64,000 nucleotides of DNA from JBNJGB01 sp051747385 (GCA_051747385.1 JBNJGB010000023.1:41160-105159); one strand, 5' to 3'. Positions 49,375 through 58,957 are shown, numbered from the stretch's first letter. Translations and numbers: made by a program. The notes: a model not told the origin generated them from the letters alone.

Positions 49375-50327
49375 GACACCTGGCTCCGATACCAGTAGAT
49401 GGTGCGCAGGAGACCCTCTTCGAGCTCCACCCGTGGGTGATAGCCGAGGAGCAGCCGCGCCTTCGCGATGTTGGGCACCCGAAGCTCCACGTCGGGGAAG
49501 TTCCACTCCACGTAGTCCATGCGGCTGGACGACGAGGACAGGCGCACGATCTCCCGCGCGAGCTGGTGGATGGTCACCGTGGAGCGGGGGTTGCCGATGT
49601 TGAAGGCGTGACCCACGGCCTCCGGCTTCACCAGCGCGAGGAGGATTCCGTCCACGATGTCGTCGATATAGCACCAGGAGCGGATCTGCGAACCGTCGTT
49701 GTGGATCTGGAGGCTGTCGCCCCGGAGCGCCCGGACGATGAAGTGGTGCACGGCCCCCGAGCCCACCTGGCGCGGTCCGTAGATGTTGAAGGGGCGGATG
49801 CTGAGCGCCGGCAGCTCGTACTGCTTGTGGTAGTTCAGCGCCAGGTGCTCCGTGGCCAGCTTGCTCACCGCGTAGGTCCAACGGGCCTCGCCGACGGCCC
49901 CGAGCTGGGTCGCGTCGCCCTCCGTCACGCGGAACGCATATCGGCCGAACACCTCCGACGTGGAGAAGTCGATGAACCGCTCCGTGCGATCGTTCCGGTA
50001 GGCCGCCTCCAGGGCGTGGTAGGTGCCCAGCAGGCTCACCTTCATGGTCAGGACCGGGTTGTCCATGACCGTGTCCACGCCCGCGATGGAGGCCATGTGG
50101 ACGATCATGTCGCAGCCGTCGGCCGCCCGCGACAGGGCGTCCAGGTCGAGGACGTCCCCCTCCACGAAGGTGCACCGGGGGTGGTCCTCCAGCCCGGTCC
50201 CGCGCATGGCGTTCCGGTGGAGGTTGTCGAAGATGACGACGTCGTTGTCCTCCACGAGGCGCAGCGCCAGCGAGGTCCCGATGAACCCGGCCCCGCCGGT
50301 GATGAGGATCCGCTTGCCGACGATCAA
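49371..50327 (-). CDS. NAD-dependent sugar-nucleotide epimerase/dehydratase
   Basis: A 318-residue extended short-chain dehydrogenase: NAD-binding ITGGAGFIG (9-17), the serine of FSTSEVFG, the catalytic Y-x-x-x-K in TYAVSK, and RPFNIYGPRQVG typical of UDP-sugar epimerases and dehydratases. The product is upstream of, and coupled to, the DegT aminotransferase, which needs a keto-sugar; this favours a dehydratase or epimerase role in amino-sugar synthesis. The start TTG 50327 overlaps the upstream TGA as TTGA and has a strong SD, GGAGGTGG. It lies inside the pil locus, between the TPR gene and pilH. Confidence 0.88.
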   Translation of the reverse strand: MIVGKRILITGGAGFIGTSLALRLVEDNDVVIFDNLHRNAMRGTGLEDHPRCTFVEGDVLDLDALSRAADGCDMIVHMASIAGVDTVMDNPVLTMKVSLLGTYHALEAAYRNDRTERFIDFSTSEVFGRYAFRVTEGDATQLGAVGEARWTYAVSKLATEHLALNYHKQYELPALSIRPFNIYGPRQVGSGAVHHFIVRALRGDSLQIHNDGSQIRSWCYIDDIVDGILLALVKPEAVGHAFNIGNPRSTVTIHQLAREIVRLSSSSSRMDYVEWNFPDVELRVPNIAKARLLLGYHPRVELEEGLLRTIYWYRSQVS

Positions 50328-51355
50328 CGCTCCACCTCCGACGTGGGCAGTGTCCCGCGCTCCTCTGCGACGCGAGCCCAGGACTCGGGGAGCGCCCGGT
50401 CCCGGGGGGGGCCGAGGAGCTCGAAGAGGCCGAAGGGGACGTAGGGATAATGGGCCTTCCAGCGCTCCTCGAGGTTTGCGAGGCGCTGGGCCGCCGCCTC
50501 CGACTCGTAACGCGTGATGCGGCGGCGCAGGGCCCTCCGCTCCTTCTCGCCGGCCTCCCAGTAGCGGAGGTAGGCGTGGAAGAGCGCCATCTCGACGTCG
50601 TTTTCCCGGAGGTACAGCGAGGTCACGAAGTTCGGGTCCAGCTCCGAGCCGGGCAGCGTGGCCGCGATGGAGAAGTAGGGGAGGGCCTTGGCCCGCATGC
50701 GCTCCTTCTCTTCGGGGGACTCCGGCTTCCACTCGTGGAAGTAGTTGAAGCCGATGTCGAAGTAGAAGCGCCAGTGATCCGGGAATTGCTCGATGCCCCG
50801 CCGCGCGTAGGAGTTCGACTTCTCGAGCGCCTCGTTGCTGATCATCTGGCCGAACTTCACGGACTGGCTCGCCCACTCGTAGATGCGCGGGTTGTTCGGG
50901 TCGAGGGCCAGCATGGTCTCCACGTACGGATCCAGCCACTCGAAGATGCGATCCCCGAACAGGTGCGAGACGAAGTACATGTTCGCCCGGACGAACACGA
51001 GATCCGACGCGAAGGACCCGTGGCCCAGCGACAGGATCTTCAGGGCCAGGGGCGGCGGCAGGTAGGAGGTCTCGGCCGCCTCCATCCGGTGGATGTCCGC
51101 CTCGGCGTGGCGGAGGTCGAGGCGAGTGATCCGCGTCCCCAGGGCCGCCAGGACCAGCAGCGCGACCAGCAAGACGGCCATCACCCGCCGGCGCGGGGTC
51201 TGGCGCCACCAGTGCAGCCAGTCCGCCAGCCAGCGGACGAATCGCACGGGCGACGTCAGGACCGCCACCGCGGCCCAGATCACGTGCATCGACGCCGAGC
51301 GGGCCGCATCGCCCGTCGGGCTCCGGGCGCTCCGCTCAGCCACTCTTGTCACCAC
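50324..51355 (-). CDS. Membrane-anchored TPR-like protein in the pil locus (PilG position)
   Basis: A 343-residue protein with one N-terminal membrane helix (VMAVLLVALLVLAALGT) and a periplasmic helical domain. The motif SYLPPPLALKILSLGHGSFASDLVFVRA resembles a deltaproteobacterial family with 'slG...AdllWi.a' and TPR-like repeats (two quoted pieces overlap). It follows pilR, the place of pilA-pilG in Myxococcus, so it may be the PilG counterpart; this rests on position only. Start: GTG 51355 overlaps the pilR end by 20 bases; GTG 51352, GTG 51343 and ATG 51290 are alternatives, and none has a good SD. Confidence 0.6.
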   Translation of the reverse strand: MVTRVAERSARSPTGDAARSASMHVIWAAVAVLTSPVRFVRWLADWLHWWRQTPRRRVMAVLLVALLVLAALGTRITRLDLRHAEADIHRMEAAETSYLPPPLALKILSLGHGSFASDLVFVRANMYFVSHLFGDRIFEWLDPYVETMLALDPNNPRIYEWASQSVKFGQMISNEALEKSNSYARRGIEQFPDHWRFYFDIGFNYFHEWKPESPEEKERMRAKALPYFSIAATLPGSELDPNFVTSLYLRENDVEMALFHAYLRYWEAGEKERRALRRRITRYESEAAAQRLANLEERWKAHYPYVPFGLFELLGPPRDRALPESWARVAEERGTLPTSEVER

Positions 51356-52739
51356 CGTCGACGCCGTACTTGTCCAGCTTGTACCGGATGGAGCGGAAGC
51401 TGATACCCAGCAGGCGCGCCGCCTCGGTCCGGTGTCCGCCGGTCCGCTCCAGGGCCTGTGCCAGGATGCTCTTCTCCACCTCGGCCAACAGGCTCTCCAG
51501 ATCGAGGCCCTCGTCCGGCAGGGTGAAGCCCGCTGCCATGCCCTGCGCCGGGCTCTCGCGCCGGAGGAGCCAGGGCGGGAGACTCTCCTTGCGGACCATG
51601 TCGTGGGTCTCGAGGGTCATCGCCCGCTCGATGATGTTCTCCAGCTCGCGGACGTTGCCGGGGAAGTCGTACGCCATGAGTGCCTCGGTCGCCCCCGGCT
51701 CGAAGTGCTCGATGGGCTTGTCCATCTCCTCGGAGAATCGCCGCAGGAAGTGCCGCGCGATGAGCGGGATGTCCTCGCGCCGCTCCCGGAGGGGCGGCAT
51801 CTCGATGCGGATGACATTCAGCCGGTAGTACAGGTCCTCGCGGAAGCGCCCCTCGCGGATGGCCACGTCCAGGTCCTGATTGGTGGCGGCGACCACCCGG
51901 ACGTCCACCGAGACCTCCTGCGCCGAGCCCACGGGGCGGATCTTCCTCTCCTGAAGCGCCCGGAGCAGCTTCACCTGCAGGTGCATGGGCAGCTCGCCGA
52001 TCTCGTCGAGGAAGATGGAGCCGCCGTCGGCCGCCGCGAACATACCCTCCTTGTGGGTGTGGGCGCCCGTGAACGCCCCCTTCACGTGACCGAAGAGCTC
52101 GCTCTCCATGAGGTTCTCGGGGATGGCCCCGCAGTTGACCGGGATGAGCGGCCCGTCCCTGCGGCCGGAGTTGTGGTGGATGGCCCGGGCCACGAGCTCC
52201 TTGCCGGTGCCGCTCTCCCCGGTGATGAGGACGCTCGTCCGCGTGTCCGCCACCCGACGCACCAGCTCGAAGACCTGCTGCATGCGCCGGGAGCGCCCGA
52301 TGATGTTGTGGAAGCTGTACTTCCGGTGGACCTGCGCCCGGAGCTGCCGGTTCTCCTCCACGAGGCGCCGCTGGCTCAGCGCCTTGTCGATGACGACCTT
52401 GATCTCGTCGACGCGGAAGGGCTTCTGGATGTAGTCGAACGCCCCCTTCTTCATCGCCTCGATCGCCGTGTCGGCGGTCGCGTAGGCGGTCATCATCAGC
52501 ACCTGGGTGTCCGGCGAGCGATCCTTGACCGCCTCCAGCACGGCCATGCCGTCCACCTTCGGCATCATCAGGTCGGTGAGGACCATGTGATAGTCCTCAC
52601 CCGCCTCGATGCGGGAGATCGCCTCCTCCCCGTTGCGCGCGGTCGCGACGTCATGGCCCTCCTTGCGGAGGAATATCTCCAGGAACTCCCGGAGGCTCTG
52701 CTCGTCGTCGACGATGAGGATGCGCGTGGGTTCGGCCAT
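51336..52739 (-). CDS. pilR: Sigma-54-dependent response regulator PilR
   Basis: A 467-residue NtrC-type regulator: receiver domain with phospho-acceptor D56 (TDLMMPKVDG), a sigma-54 interaction AAA+ domain with Walker A GESGTGKE, the GAFTGA loop that contacts sigma-54, and a C-terminal Fis-type helix-turn-helix (TEAARLLGISFRSIRYKLDK). In the family, PilR activates pilA from a sigma-54 promoter. No pilA is found here, so its target lies elsewhere. ATG 52739 has SD AGGAG. It is paired with pilS, 25 bases upstream. Confidence 0.93.
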   Translation of the reverse strand: MAEPTRILIVDDEQSLREFLEIFLRKEGHDVATARNGEEAISRIEAGEDYHMVLTDLMMPKVDGMAVLEAVKDRSPDTQVLMMTAYATADTAIEAMKKGAFDYIQKPFRVDEIKVVIDKALSQRRLVEENRQLRAQVHRKYSFHNIIGRSRRMQQVFELVRRVADTRTSVLITGESGTGKELVARAIHHNSGRRDGPLIPVNCGAIPENLMESELFGHVKGAFTGAHTHKEGMFAAADGGSIFLDEIGELPMHLQVKLLRALQERKIRPVGSAQEVSVDVRVVAATNQDLDVAIREGRFREDLYYRLNVIRIEMPPLRERREDIPLIARHFLRRFSEEMDKPIEHFEPGATEALMAYDFPGNVRELENIIERAMTLETHDMVRKESLPPWLLRRESPAQGMAAGFTLPDEGLDLESLLAEVEKSILAQALERTGGHRTEAARLLGISFRSIRYKLDKYGVDGGDKSG

Positions 52740-52764
52740 GCTCTCCTGGGGGCTGGGAACGGGC

Positions 52765-54492
52765 TCAGTCGGGCTCGTGGCGGGGGAGGTCGACGATGAA
52801 GGTGGTCCCGTGGCCCACCTCACTCTCGACGGACGCGTGTCCGCCGTGCTCGGTCACGATTCGATATACCGTGGCGAGGCCGAGCCCCGTGCCGGACTCC
52901 TTGGTGGTGAAGAAGGGCTCGAAGACGCGATCCAGGGCCTCTTCGGGGATCCCGGTGCCGGTGTCCGACAACCGGATGCGGTGGAAGGCGCCCTGGTCGT
53001 TGTCGAAGGGCTCGACGTGGACCCGGATCGTGCCACCGTCGGGTATCGCCTGGACCGCGTTGTTCAGGATGTTCCAGATCACCTGCTTCAGGTAGGTGGG
53101 ATCGGCGAGGACGAGGGCCTCGCCATCCGCGTCGAACTCGAAGTCGATGTTCGCCAACTTTTCGTCGGCCTTCAAGACGACCATGGCGTCGGCGATGTGC
53201 CGGCTGACATCCACCGGCACTCTCTCGCCGATCCGGGGGCGGGCATAGGTCAGGAAATCCGTGATCCACTGGTTCAGCGCGTCGGTCTCCCGGCTGACGA
53301 TGTCCATGAGGCGCGCGTCGTCCCGCTCCAGATCCACGGTGCTCCTCAGGAGCTGGATGGCGCCGGAGATGGAGGCCAGGGGATTGCGGATCTCATGGGC
53401 GATCGCGGCCGCCAGCTTGCCGAGCGTGGCGAACTGCTCGGCGCGCTTCATCTGCTCCTCCATCTCCCGGACCCGCGTGACGTCCTCGAAGGTCAGGATG
53501 TGACCGATGTGCCGCTCCCGGGCATCCACCAGGGGCGTGATGGTCCACTTGATGTACGCCAGCTCGCCGCCGAGGACCTGGCAGGTGAGCTCCTCGTGGC
53601 GGCTCATCAGCTTGTCCTCATTGAGGAAGATGGCCTTCAGATCGCTGAAGAAGCGCGTCACGTCCTGGTAGAGGACCTCGTTCGTGCGATAGCCGGTGAT
53701 CTCCTCCGCCACGTGGTTGACGAAGGTGATCTGCCGATAGCGATTGACGGTGATGAGCCCGCTCTGGATGGACGAGACGATGTGCTCGTGAAGCGCCCGG
53801 AGATCCTCCAGGTCGACCTGGTTCTCCCGAAGCCGCTGATCCGTCTGCCGGAGCTGATCCGCCAGATAGCTGGCCAGGAAGGCCACGAGGTAGAAGGCCA
53901 CCACGTTGACCACCACGTTGTAGGTCACCGAGCCATAGCCCCCCGTCACGCCGTCCTGAAGCGGCTCGATGGGGGCCAGCCTGCGCCCCTGGACGGCGGC
54001 CATCCACTCGTCGAGGCCCAGGAGGCCCATCTCCACCAAGCCGATGAACAGCATGAGCAGAGCGCTCACGGTGGCGACGAAGATGGCGCCCGGCTGGTAG
54101 AGCATCACAGCCGCGATGACGATCCACAGGGAGAAGAAGAAGGTGAAGACGCTGGACGTCCCCCCGGTGATGAAGACCAGCACCGCGGCGAACAGGGCGT
54201 CCCCACCGAGCTGGACGTAGGCCTGGCGCCGCACCCGGCTGGGGAGCGTGGCGTAGCGCAGCCCGACGGCGTAGCCCGCGCTCAGGGCATACACGGCGAG
54301 GACGAGGCCGTAGATGATGGTGTCCGACGGGCCCGGGGCGGTCACCTCTCCGACGAGGCCCGCGCCGAGCAGCGCGGTGGCCGCCATGAGGAAGGTGGCG
54401 ACCACGACCCGGAAGATGATGAGGGCGCGCAGCTTGGAGCGGAGATCCCCCTCGCCGCGCGTGGCCATCGGCCTGGGCCGTTGCTGCGTCAC
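52765..54492 (-). CDS. pilS: Sensor histidine kinase PilS
   Basis: A 575-residue membrane sensor: about six hydrophobic segments in the first 240 residues, a PAS domain (HIVSSIQSGLITVNRYRQIT onwards), the phospho-acceptor H-box AIAHEIRNPLASISGAI, then N (WNILNNAVQAI), G1 (LSDTGTGIP), F and G2 (GTGLGLATV) boxes. It should phosphorylate PilR. In the family, PilS senses pilin in the inner membrane through the transmembrane helices. The start is uncertain: GTG 54492 or ATG 54468 (MATRGEG), neither with a convincing SD. Confidence 0.9.
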   Translation of the reverse strand: MTQQRPRPMATRGEGDLRSKLRALIIFRVVVATFLMAATALLGAGLVGEVTAPGPSDTIIYGLVLAVYALSAGYAVGLRYATLPSRVRRQAYVQLGGDALFAAVLVFITGGTSSVFTFFFSLWIVIAAVMLYQPGAIFVATVSALLMLFIGLVEMGLLGLDEWMAAVQGRRLAPIEPLQDGVTGGYGSVTYNVVVNVVAFYLVAFLASYLADQLRQTDQRLRENQVDLEDLRALHEHIVSSIQSGLITVNRYRQITFVNHVAEEITGYRTNEVLYQDVTRFFSDLKAIFLNEDKLMSRHEELTCQVLGGELAYIKWTITPLVDARERHIGHILTFEDVTRVREMEEQMKRAEQFATLGKLAAAIAHEIRNPLASISGAIQLLRSTVDLERDDARLMDIVSRETDALNQWITDFLTYARPRIGERVPVDVSRHIADAMVVLKADEKLANIDFEFDADGEALVLADPTYLKQVIWNILNNAVQAIPDGGTIRVHVEPFDNDQGAFHRIRLSDTGTGIPEEALDRVFEPFFTTKESGTGLGLATVYRIVTEHGGHASVESEVGHGTTFIVDLPRHEPD

Positions 54493-54543
54493 CCCTTGCG
54501 AAGCCCTCCGGCGTCCCGTGAGAAATGCCAGGATACCGGCTTC

Positions 54544-55758
54544 CTATCCGCCGGCGCCGCCGAAGGAGTCCGCCATGTTGAAGATGGGCAGGTACATGGC
54601 GATGAGCACGAAGCCGATGAGGCCGCCCAGGACGACCATGATGATGGGCTCGATGAGGGAGGTGATGCCCTCCACCGCCGTGTCCACCTCGTCGTCGTAG
54701 AAGTCGGCGATCTTGCTCAGCATGATGTCCATCGCGCCCGTGGACTCGCCCACGGCGATCATCTGGACGACCATCTTCGGGAAGACCGGCTGCTCCATGA
54801 GCGGCGAGGCGATGGACTTGCCCTCCGCGATCCGCTCACGGGTGTACATGACGCCCTCCTCGACGACCCGGTTGCCGGACGTCTTCGCGACGATCTCCAA
54901 GGCGTCGAGGATGGGCACGCCGGAGGAGATGAGGGTGCCCAGGGTCCGCGTGAAGCGGGCCACGGCGGCCTTCTTGATGAGCGTGCCGAACACGGGCATG
55001 TGCAGCAGGCCCTTGTCGACGTAGTAGCCTCCCTTGTCCGTCATCGTGATGAGCTTCACGCCCACGATGAGCGCGACCAGGATCCCGAGGACCGTCGGGA
55101 GGTTGTCCACCGTGTAATCCGACCACTGGATGACCATGGCCGTGAGCGCTGGCAGCTCCTTGCCCATGGAGTCGAACATCTCGCCGAAGGTCGGGATCAC
55201 CTTCACCAGCAGGAAGCCGGTGATGATGAGCGAGACGACGAGTACCGTCACCGGGTACTTCATCGCCGACTTGACCTTCTGCTTCAGCTTGAGCGACTTC
55301 TCCATGTAGTTGGCGAGGCGGTTGAGGATGGTGTCGAGGATGCCACCCATCTCGCCGGCGGCGACGAGGTTCACGAAGAGGTTGTCGAAGACCTTCGGGT
55401 GCTTGCCGAGGGCGTCGGCGAACGTGGAGCCGCTCTCCACCTGGCGCTTCACGTCCAGGATGGTGCGCTGGAAGAGGGCGTTGGGCTCCTGCGTTCCCAG
55501 GATCTCGAGGCACTGTACGAGGGGCAGCCCGGCGTCGATCATCGTGGCGAGCTGGCGGGTGAAGACCACCTTGCTCTTGACGGGCACCCTCGAGATGCCC
55601 GGGATGAGGATGACACCGCCACCCTTTTTCTTGATCTTGCTGGCGGTGACGCCCATGGAGCGGAGCTGGTTCTGGACCTCCAGCTCGCTCGGTGCGTCCA
55701 GGACCCCCCGCTTGTACTCACCGGAGCGATCCTTGCCTTCCCACTCGTACAGCGCCAT
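54544..55758 (-). CDS. pilC: Type IV pilus inner-membrane platform protein PilC
   Basis: A 404-residue GspF/PilC family protein with two homologous halves; MALYEWEGKDRSGEYKRG is the usual N-terminus, and the motifs FTRQLATMIDAGLPLVQCLE and FTRTLGTLISSGVPILDALE repeat the T2SF domain signature. About three membrane helices are seen, and SLIEPIIMVVLGGLIG closes the second half. It connects the PilB/PilT motors to the growing pilus. SD GAGGAG precedes the ATG, and a TGCTAGGCT box 25 bases upstream suggests its own promoter. pilS starts 51 bases downstream. Confidence 0.95.
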   Translation of the reverse strand: MALYEWEGKDRSGEYKRGVLDAPSELEVQNQLRSMGVTASKIKKKGGGVILIPGISRVPVKSKVVFTRQLATMIDAGLPLVQCLEILGTQEPNALFQRTILDVKRQVESGSTFADALGKHPKVFDNLFVNLVAAGEMGGILDTILNRLANYMEKSLKLKQKVKSAMKYPVTVLVVSLIITGFLLVKVIPTFGEMFDSMGKELPALTAMVIQWSDYTVDNLPTVLGILVALIVGVKLITMTDKGGYYVDKGLLHMPVFGTLIKKAAVARFTRTLGTLISSGVPILDALEIVAKTSGNRVVEEGVMYTRERIAEGKSIASPLMEQPVFPKMVVQMIAVGESTGAMDIMLSKIADFYDDEVDTAVEGITSLIEPIIMVVLGGLIGFVLIAMYLPIFNMADSFGGAGG

Positions 55759-55782
55759 GCGCTTCTCCTCGGCCCGGGCCCT

Positions 55783-55791
55783 AGCCTAGCA
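55783..55791 (-). promoter_or_regulatory. Extended -10 upstream of pilC
   Basis: TGCTAGGCT (hexamer TAGGCT, 55783-55788) ends 24 bases before the pilC ATG. No matching -35 is visible at 17-18 bases. Confidence 0.35.
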
Positions 55792-55799
55792 GCGTCCGG

Positions 55800-56057
55800 G
55801 GAAACTCTCCACGTCGCGGATGCCGGCCGCTTCCACCAGCCTCGACGCCCGAGAACCCTCTGCCGTACGGCCTGGTACTCCGGCTCCCTCCGGTCGCCGG
55901 CTCTCCTGGCCCTTCGGGCCATCGCGGCAGCGCCAGGCGCTGCCAACGGAACCGTCGTGCGCCGTTTCCGGCGAAATCGGCTCGGCCCCGCTCGGTCCGA
56001 CTTCCCCCGGGCACTGCCAGCCCGAGCCGCACGATTGACGAATTGAACGGCGTCCCC
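55800..56057. other. Non-coding spacer between pilT and pilC
   Basis: About 260 bases with no credible gene. It holds several short G+C-rich palindromes, for example GGCCC-TTC-GGGCC (about 55910-55920) and GGCAGCGCC-A-GGCGCTGCC (55927-55945, perfect arms). These could form terminators or a structured leader. Confidence 0.5.
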
Positions 56058-57218
56058 TCACCTGCGCCCCGTGGTCCGGCCGGTCCGGCGGAGGCCCGAG
56101 CGCCGCATGGGCTGACCGCCGGCTCGCTCGCTGCGCCAGGCCTGGATCATCTGCTCGAGCTCCTCGGGGTCCGAGGAGCGGCCCAGGGCCACGTCCTGGT
56201 GCAGGGCGCCGGACTGGACGTGGGTGAGCAGCGACTGGTTGAGGGTCTGCATCCCGTACTTGGACTGCCCCATCTGCATCTGGGAGTAGATCTGGTGGAT
56301 CTTGTCCTCCCGGATGAGGTTGCGGACCGCGGCGTTGGGGAGCATGAACTCCACCGCCAGGACCCGCCCGCGCCCGTCCTGCCGAGGGATGAGCTGCTGG
56401 CTGACCACGCCCGCGAGCACCAGGCTGAGCTGATTGCGGACCATGCCCTGCTGGTCCGGCGGGAAGAAGTCCAGGACGCGGTGGATGGTCTGGATGCAGT
56501 TGTTCGTGTGGAGCGTGGCCAGGGCGAGGTGGCCCGTCTCCGCGATGCGGAGCGTGGCCTCCATGGTCTCCAGGTCCCGGATCTCGCCGATGAGCACCAC
56601 GTCGGGATCCTGCCTGAGCACGAACCGGAGCGCCGAGTGGAAGCCGGCCGTGTCCGTGCCCACCTCCCGCTGGTTCACGATGGACTTCTTGTGCCCGTGG
56701 ATGAACTCGATCGGGTCCTCGATCGTGATGACGTGGTGCCGGTGGGTCGAGTTGATGGCGTCGATGACGCTCGCCAGGGTCGTCGACTTGCCGGAGCCCG
56801 TCGGCCCGGTCACCAGCACCAGCCCGTTCGGCCGGTTGATGAGCTCCGTCACGGCCTCGGGCAGGCCGAGCTGTGCCAGGGGCAGCGTCTCGTGGGGGAT
56901 CATGCGGAGGGCCCCCGCCGCGAAGCCCTTCTGGCGAAAGAAGTTCGCCCGGAACCGGCTCGACCCCTTCCAGCGGAAGGAGAGATCGATCTCGTTGGTC
57001 TCCTCGAACTTCTTCTTCTGCTTCTCGTTGAGGACGCTGTCGGCGATCTGCTCGATGTCGCTGCCCTTCAGGGGCGCGGTCCTCAGCGGATAGAGGCTGC
57101 CGTTGATGCGGAGCTGCGGTGGGGACTCGGCGGTGAGGTGGAGATCGCTGGCGCCCTTCTCCACCATCGTCTGGAGGAGGCGGTGGATGTCGACGGCCGG
57201 GACCGATCCTCGGCTCAT
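56058..57218 (-). CDS. pilT: Type IV pilus retraction ATPase PilT
   Basis: A 386-residue hexameric motor that depolymerises the pilus. Characteristic features: the short N-terminal domain with EKGASDLHLTAESPPQLRI, Walker A GPTGSGKSTT, ITIEDPIEF, Walker B VLIGEIRDLET, His box ALATLHTNN, and the AIRNLI-like segment AAVRNLIRE near the C-terminus required for retraction. A basic tail RRSGLRRTGRTTGRR ends the protein. ATG 57218 overlaps the pilB stop by ATGA. Confidence 0.95.
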   Translation of the reverse strand: MSRGSVPAVDIHRLLQTMVEKGASDLHLTAESPPQLRINGSLYPLRTAPLKGSDIEQIADSVLNEKQKKKFEETNEIDLSFRWKGSSRFRANFFRQKGFAAGALRMIPHETLPLAQLGLPEAVTELINRPNGLVLVTGPTGSGKSTTLASVIDAINSTHRHHVITIEDPIEFIHGHKKSIVNQREVGTDTAGFHSALRFVLRQDPDVVLIGEIRDLETMEATLRIAETGHLALATLHTNNCIQTIHRVLDFFPPDQQGMVRNQLSLVLAGVVSQQLIPRQDGRGRVLAVEFMLPNAAVRNLIREDKIHQIYSQMQMGQSKYGMQTLNQSLLTHVQSGALHQDVALGRSSDPEELEQMIQAWRSERAGGQPMRRSGLRRTGRTTGRR

Positions 57219-58957
57219 CGATCCGCCCTCGTGACCCGGAGGACCTCCTCGACGGTGGTGGTGCCGTCCATCAGCTTGTTGATGCCCGACTGCCGGAGCG
57301 TCTGCATGCCCAGGCGCATGGCCTCGCGCTTCAGCTCCATGGCCGAGTAGCCCTGGAGCACGCACTCCTTGATCTCGTCGTCGACGTCCATGACCTCGTA
57401 GAGCGCGACGCGACCCTTGTAGCCGGTGTCGCTGCAGCGGCGGCAGCCCTTGCCCTTCATGGGGTGGGCGGCCTCGATCTCGTCTTCGCTCAGGCCCAGG
57501 TCCTCGAGGACCGAGCGGTCGATCTCGATCGGCTCCGCGCAGTCGGTGCAGATGCGGCGGGCCAGGCGCTGGGCGACAATGGCGTTCAGCGACGACGTCA
57601 CCAGGAACGGCTCGACGCCCATGTTGAGCAGACGGTTGATGGTCGACGGCGCGTCGTTGGTGTGGAGGGTGGACAGCACCAGGTGGCCCGTCAGCGCCGC
57701 CTTGATTGCGATCTCCGCGGTCTCGAAGTCACGGATCTCGCCGACCATGATGATGTCCGGATCCTGACGGAGGAACGCGCGCAGGGACGCCGAGAAGTTC
57801 AGCCCGATGTCGTCCTTCATCTGGACCTGGTTGATGCCAGGCAGGTTGAACTCGACCGGATCCTCGGCCGTGGAGATGTTCTCCGAGATCTGGTTCAGCT
57901 CCTGCAGGGACGAGTACAGGGTCGTCGTCTTGCCGGAGCCCGTGGGGCCCGTGACCAGGACCATGCCGAAGGGCTGGTGGATGTTGTCCTGGAAGACGTC
58001 GAGCTGGGGTTGCTCGAAGCCCAGCCGGGTCATGTCGAGCTGCAGCGTCGACTTGTCCAGGATTCGGAGGACGACCTTCTCACCGAACAGGGTGGGCAGC
58101 ACGCTGACTCGGAAGTCCACCTCGCGATCGTTGCCGAGCACCAGCTTGATGCGGCCGTCCTGGGGCAGGCGCCGCTCGGCGATGTCGAGCTCGCTCATGA
58201 TCTTCAGGCGGCTGGTGATGGCGTTCTTGAGCCGCAGCGGCGGGTTCATGATCTCGTAGAGCACGCCGTCGATGCGGTAGCGGATCCGGAACTGCTTCTC
58301 GTACGGCTCCACGTGGATGTCGGAGGCGCCACGCTTGATGGCGTCCACCAGCATCAGGTTGACCAGCCGGATCACCGGCGCTTCGCCGGCCTCCTCCTCC
58401 AGGGACTCGAGGTCGACGTCGCCGTCGGCCGTGAAGAAGTCGATGTCCCCCTCGTCGATGTCGCCGCCGAAGAGGCCGCCGAGGTCCGCCGCGCCCTCGT
58501 AGTAGCGCTCCAGGGCGCTCTTGATGGACTGCTCCGAGGTGACCACCACCTCGACGTTGAAGCCCGTCAGGAACTTGATGTCGTCCATCGCGTAGATGTT
58601 CGACGGGTCGGTCATGGCGACGACCAGCGTCGAGCCCTGACGCTCGATGGGGATGACGTTGTGCCGCTCCGCGACCTCCTTGGGCACCAGCTCGATGACG
58701 TCGTCCTCGACCTCCACCTCCTCGAGGTTGATGGACGGGACGCCGTACTGCTTGGACAGGAACTCGACGAGCTGGGTCTCCTGGACATAGCCGAGGCGGG
58801 CCAGGGCCCCCGTCAGGCCGGTGCCTTCGCTCCGCGACCGATCCTTGGCGTCCTCGAGCTGCTCGGGCGACACCACCATGTTCCGCACGAGCAGGTCCCC
58901 GAGGTTCCCGCTCGTGTCGCCGCCCTCGGGACCCGGTCCAGTCTTCTCTTCTGCCAT
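57215..58957 (-). CDS. pilB: Type IV pilus extension ATPase PilB
   Basis: A 580-residue assembly ATPase. It has an N-terminal MshE-N domain (NLGDLLVRNMVVSPEQLEDA), an acidic linker rich in D and E (about 160-190), the core with Walker A GPTGSGKTTT, STAEDPVEFNLPGINQVQ, Walker B IIMVGEIRDFET, and a zinc tetracysteine CTDC...CRRC. It powers pilin polymerisation through PilC and is the first gene of the pil operon here, with the promoter at 59037-59066. Confidence 0.95.
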   Translation of the reverse strand: MAEEKTGPGPEGGDTSGNLGDLLVRNMVVSPEQLEDAKDRSRSEGTGLTGALARLGYVQETQLVEFLSKQYGVPSINLEEVEVEDDVIELVPKEVAERHNVIPIERQGSTLVVAMTDPSNIYAMDDIKFLTGFNVEVVVTSEQSIKSALERYYEGAADLGGLFGGDIDEGDIDFFTADGDVDLESLEEEAGEAPVIRLVNLMLVDAIKRGASDIHVEPYEKQFRIRYRIDGVLYEIMNPPLRLKNAITSRLKIMSELDIAERRLPQDGRIKLVLGNDREVDFRVSVLPTLFGEKVVLRILDKSTLQLDMTRLGFEQPQLDVFQDNIHQPFGMVLVTGPTGSGKTTTLYSSLQELNQISENISTAEDPVEFNLPGINQVQMKDDIGLNFSASLRAFLRQDPDIIMVGEIRDFETAEIAIKAALTGHLVLSTLHTNDAPSTINRLLNMGVEPFLVTSSLNAIVAQRLARRICTDCAEPIEIDRSVLEDLGLSEDEIEAAHPMKGKGCRRCSDTGYKGRVALYEVMDVDDEIKECVLQGYSAMELKREAMRLGMQTLRQSGINKLMDGTTTVEEVLRVTRADR

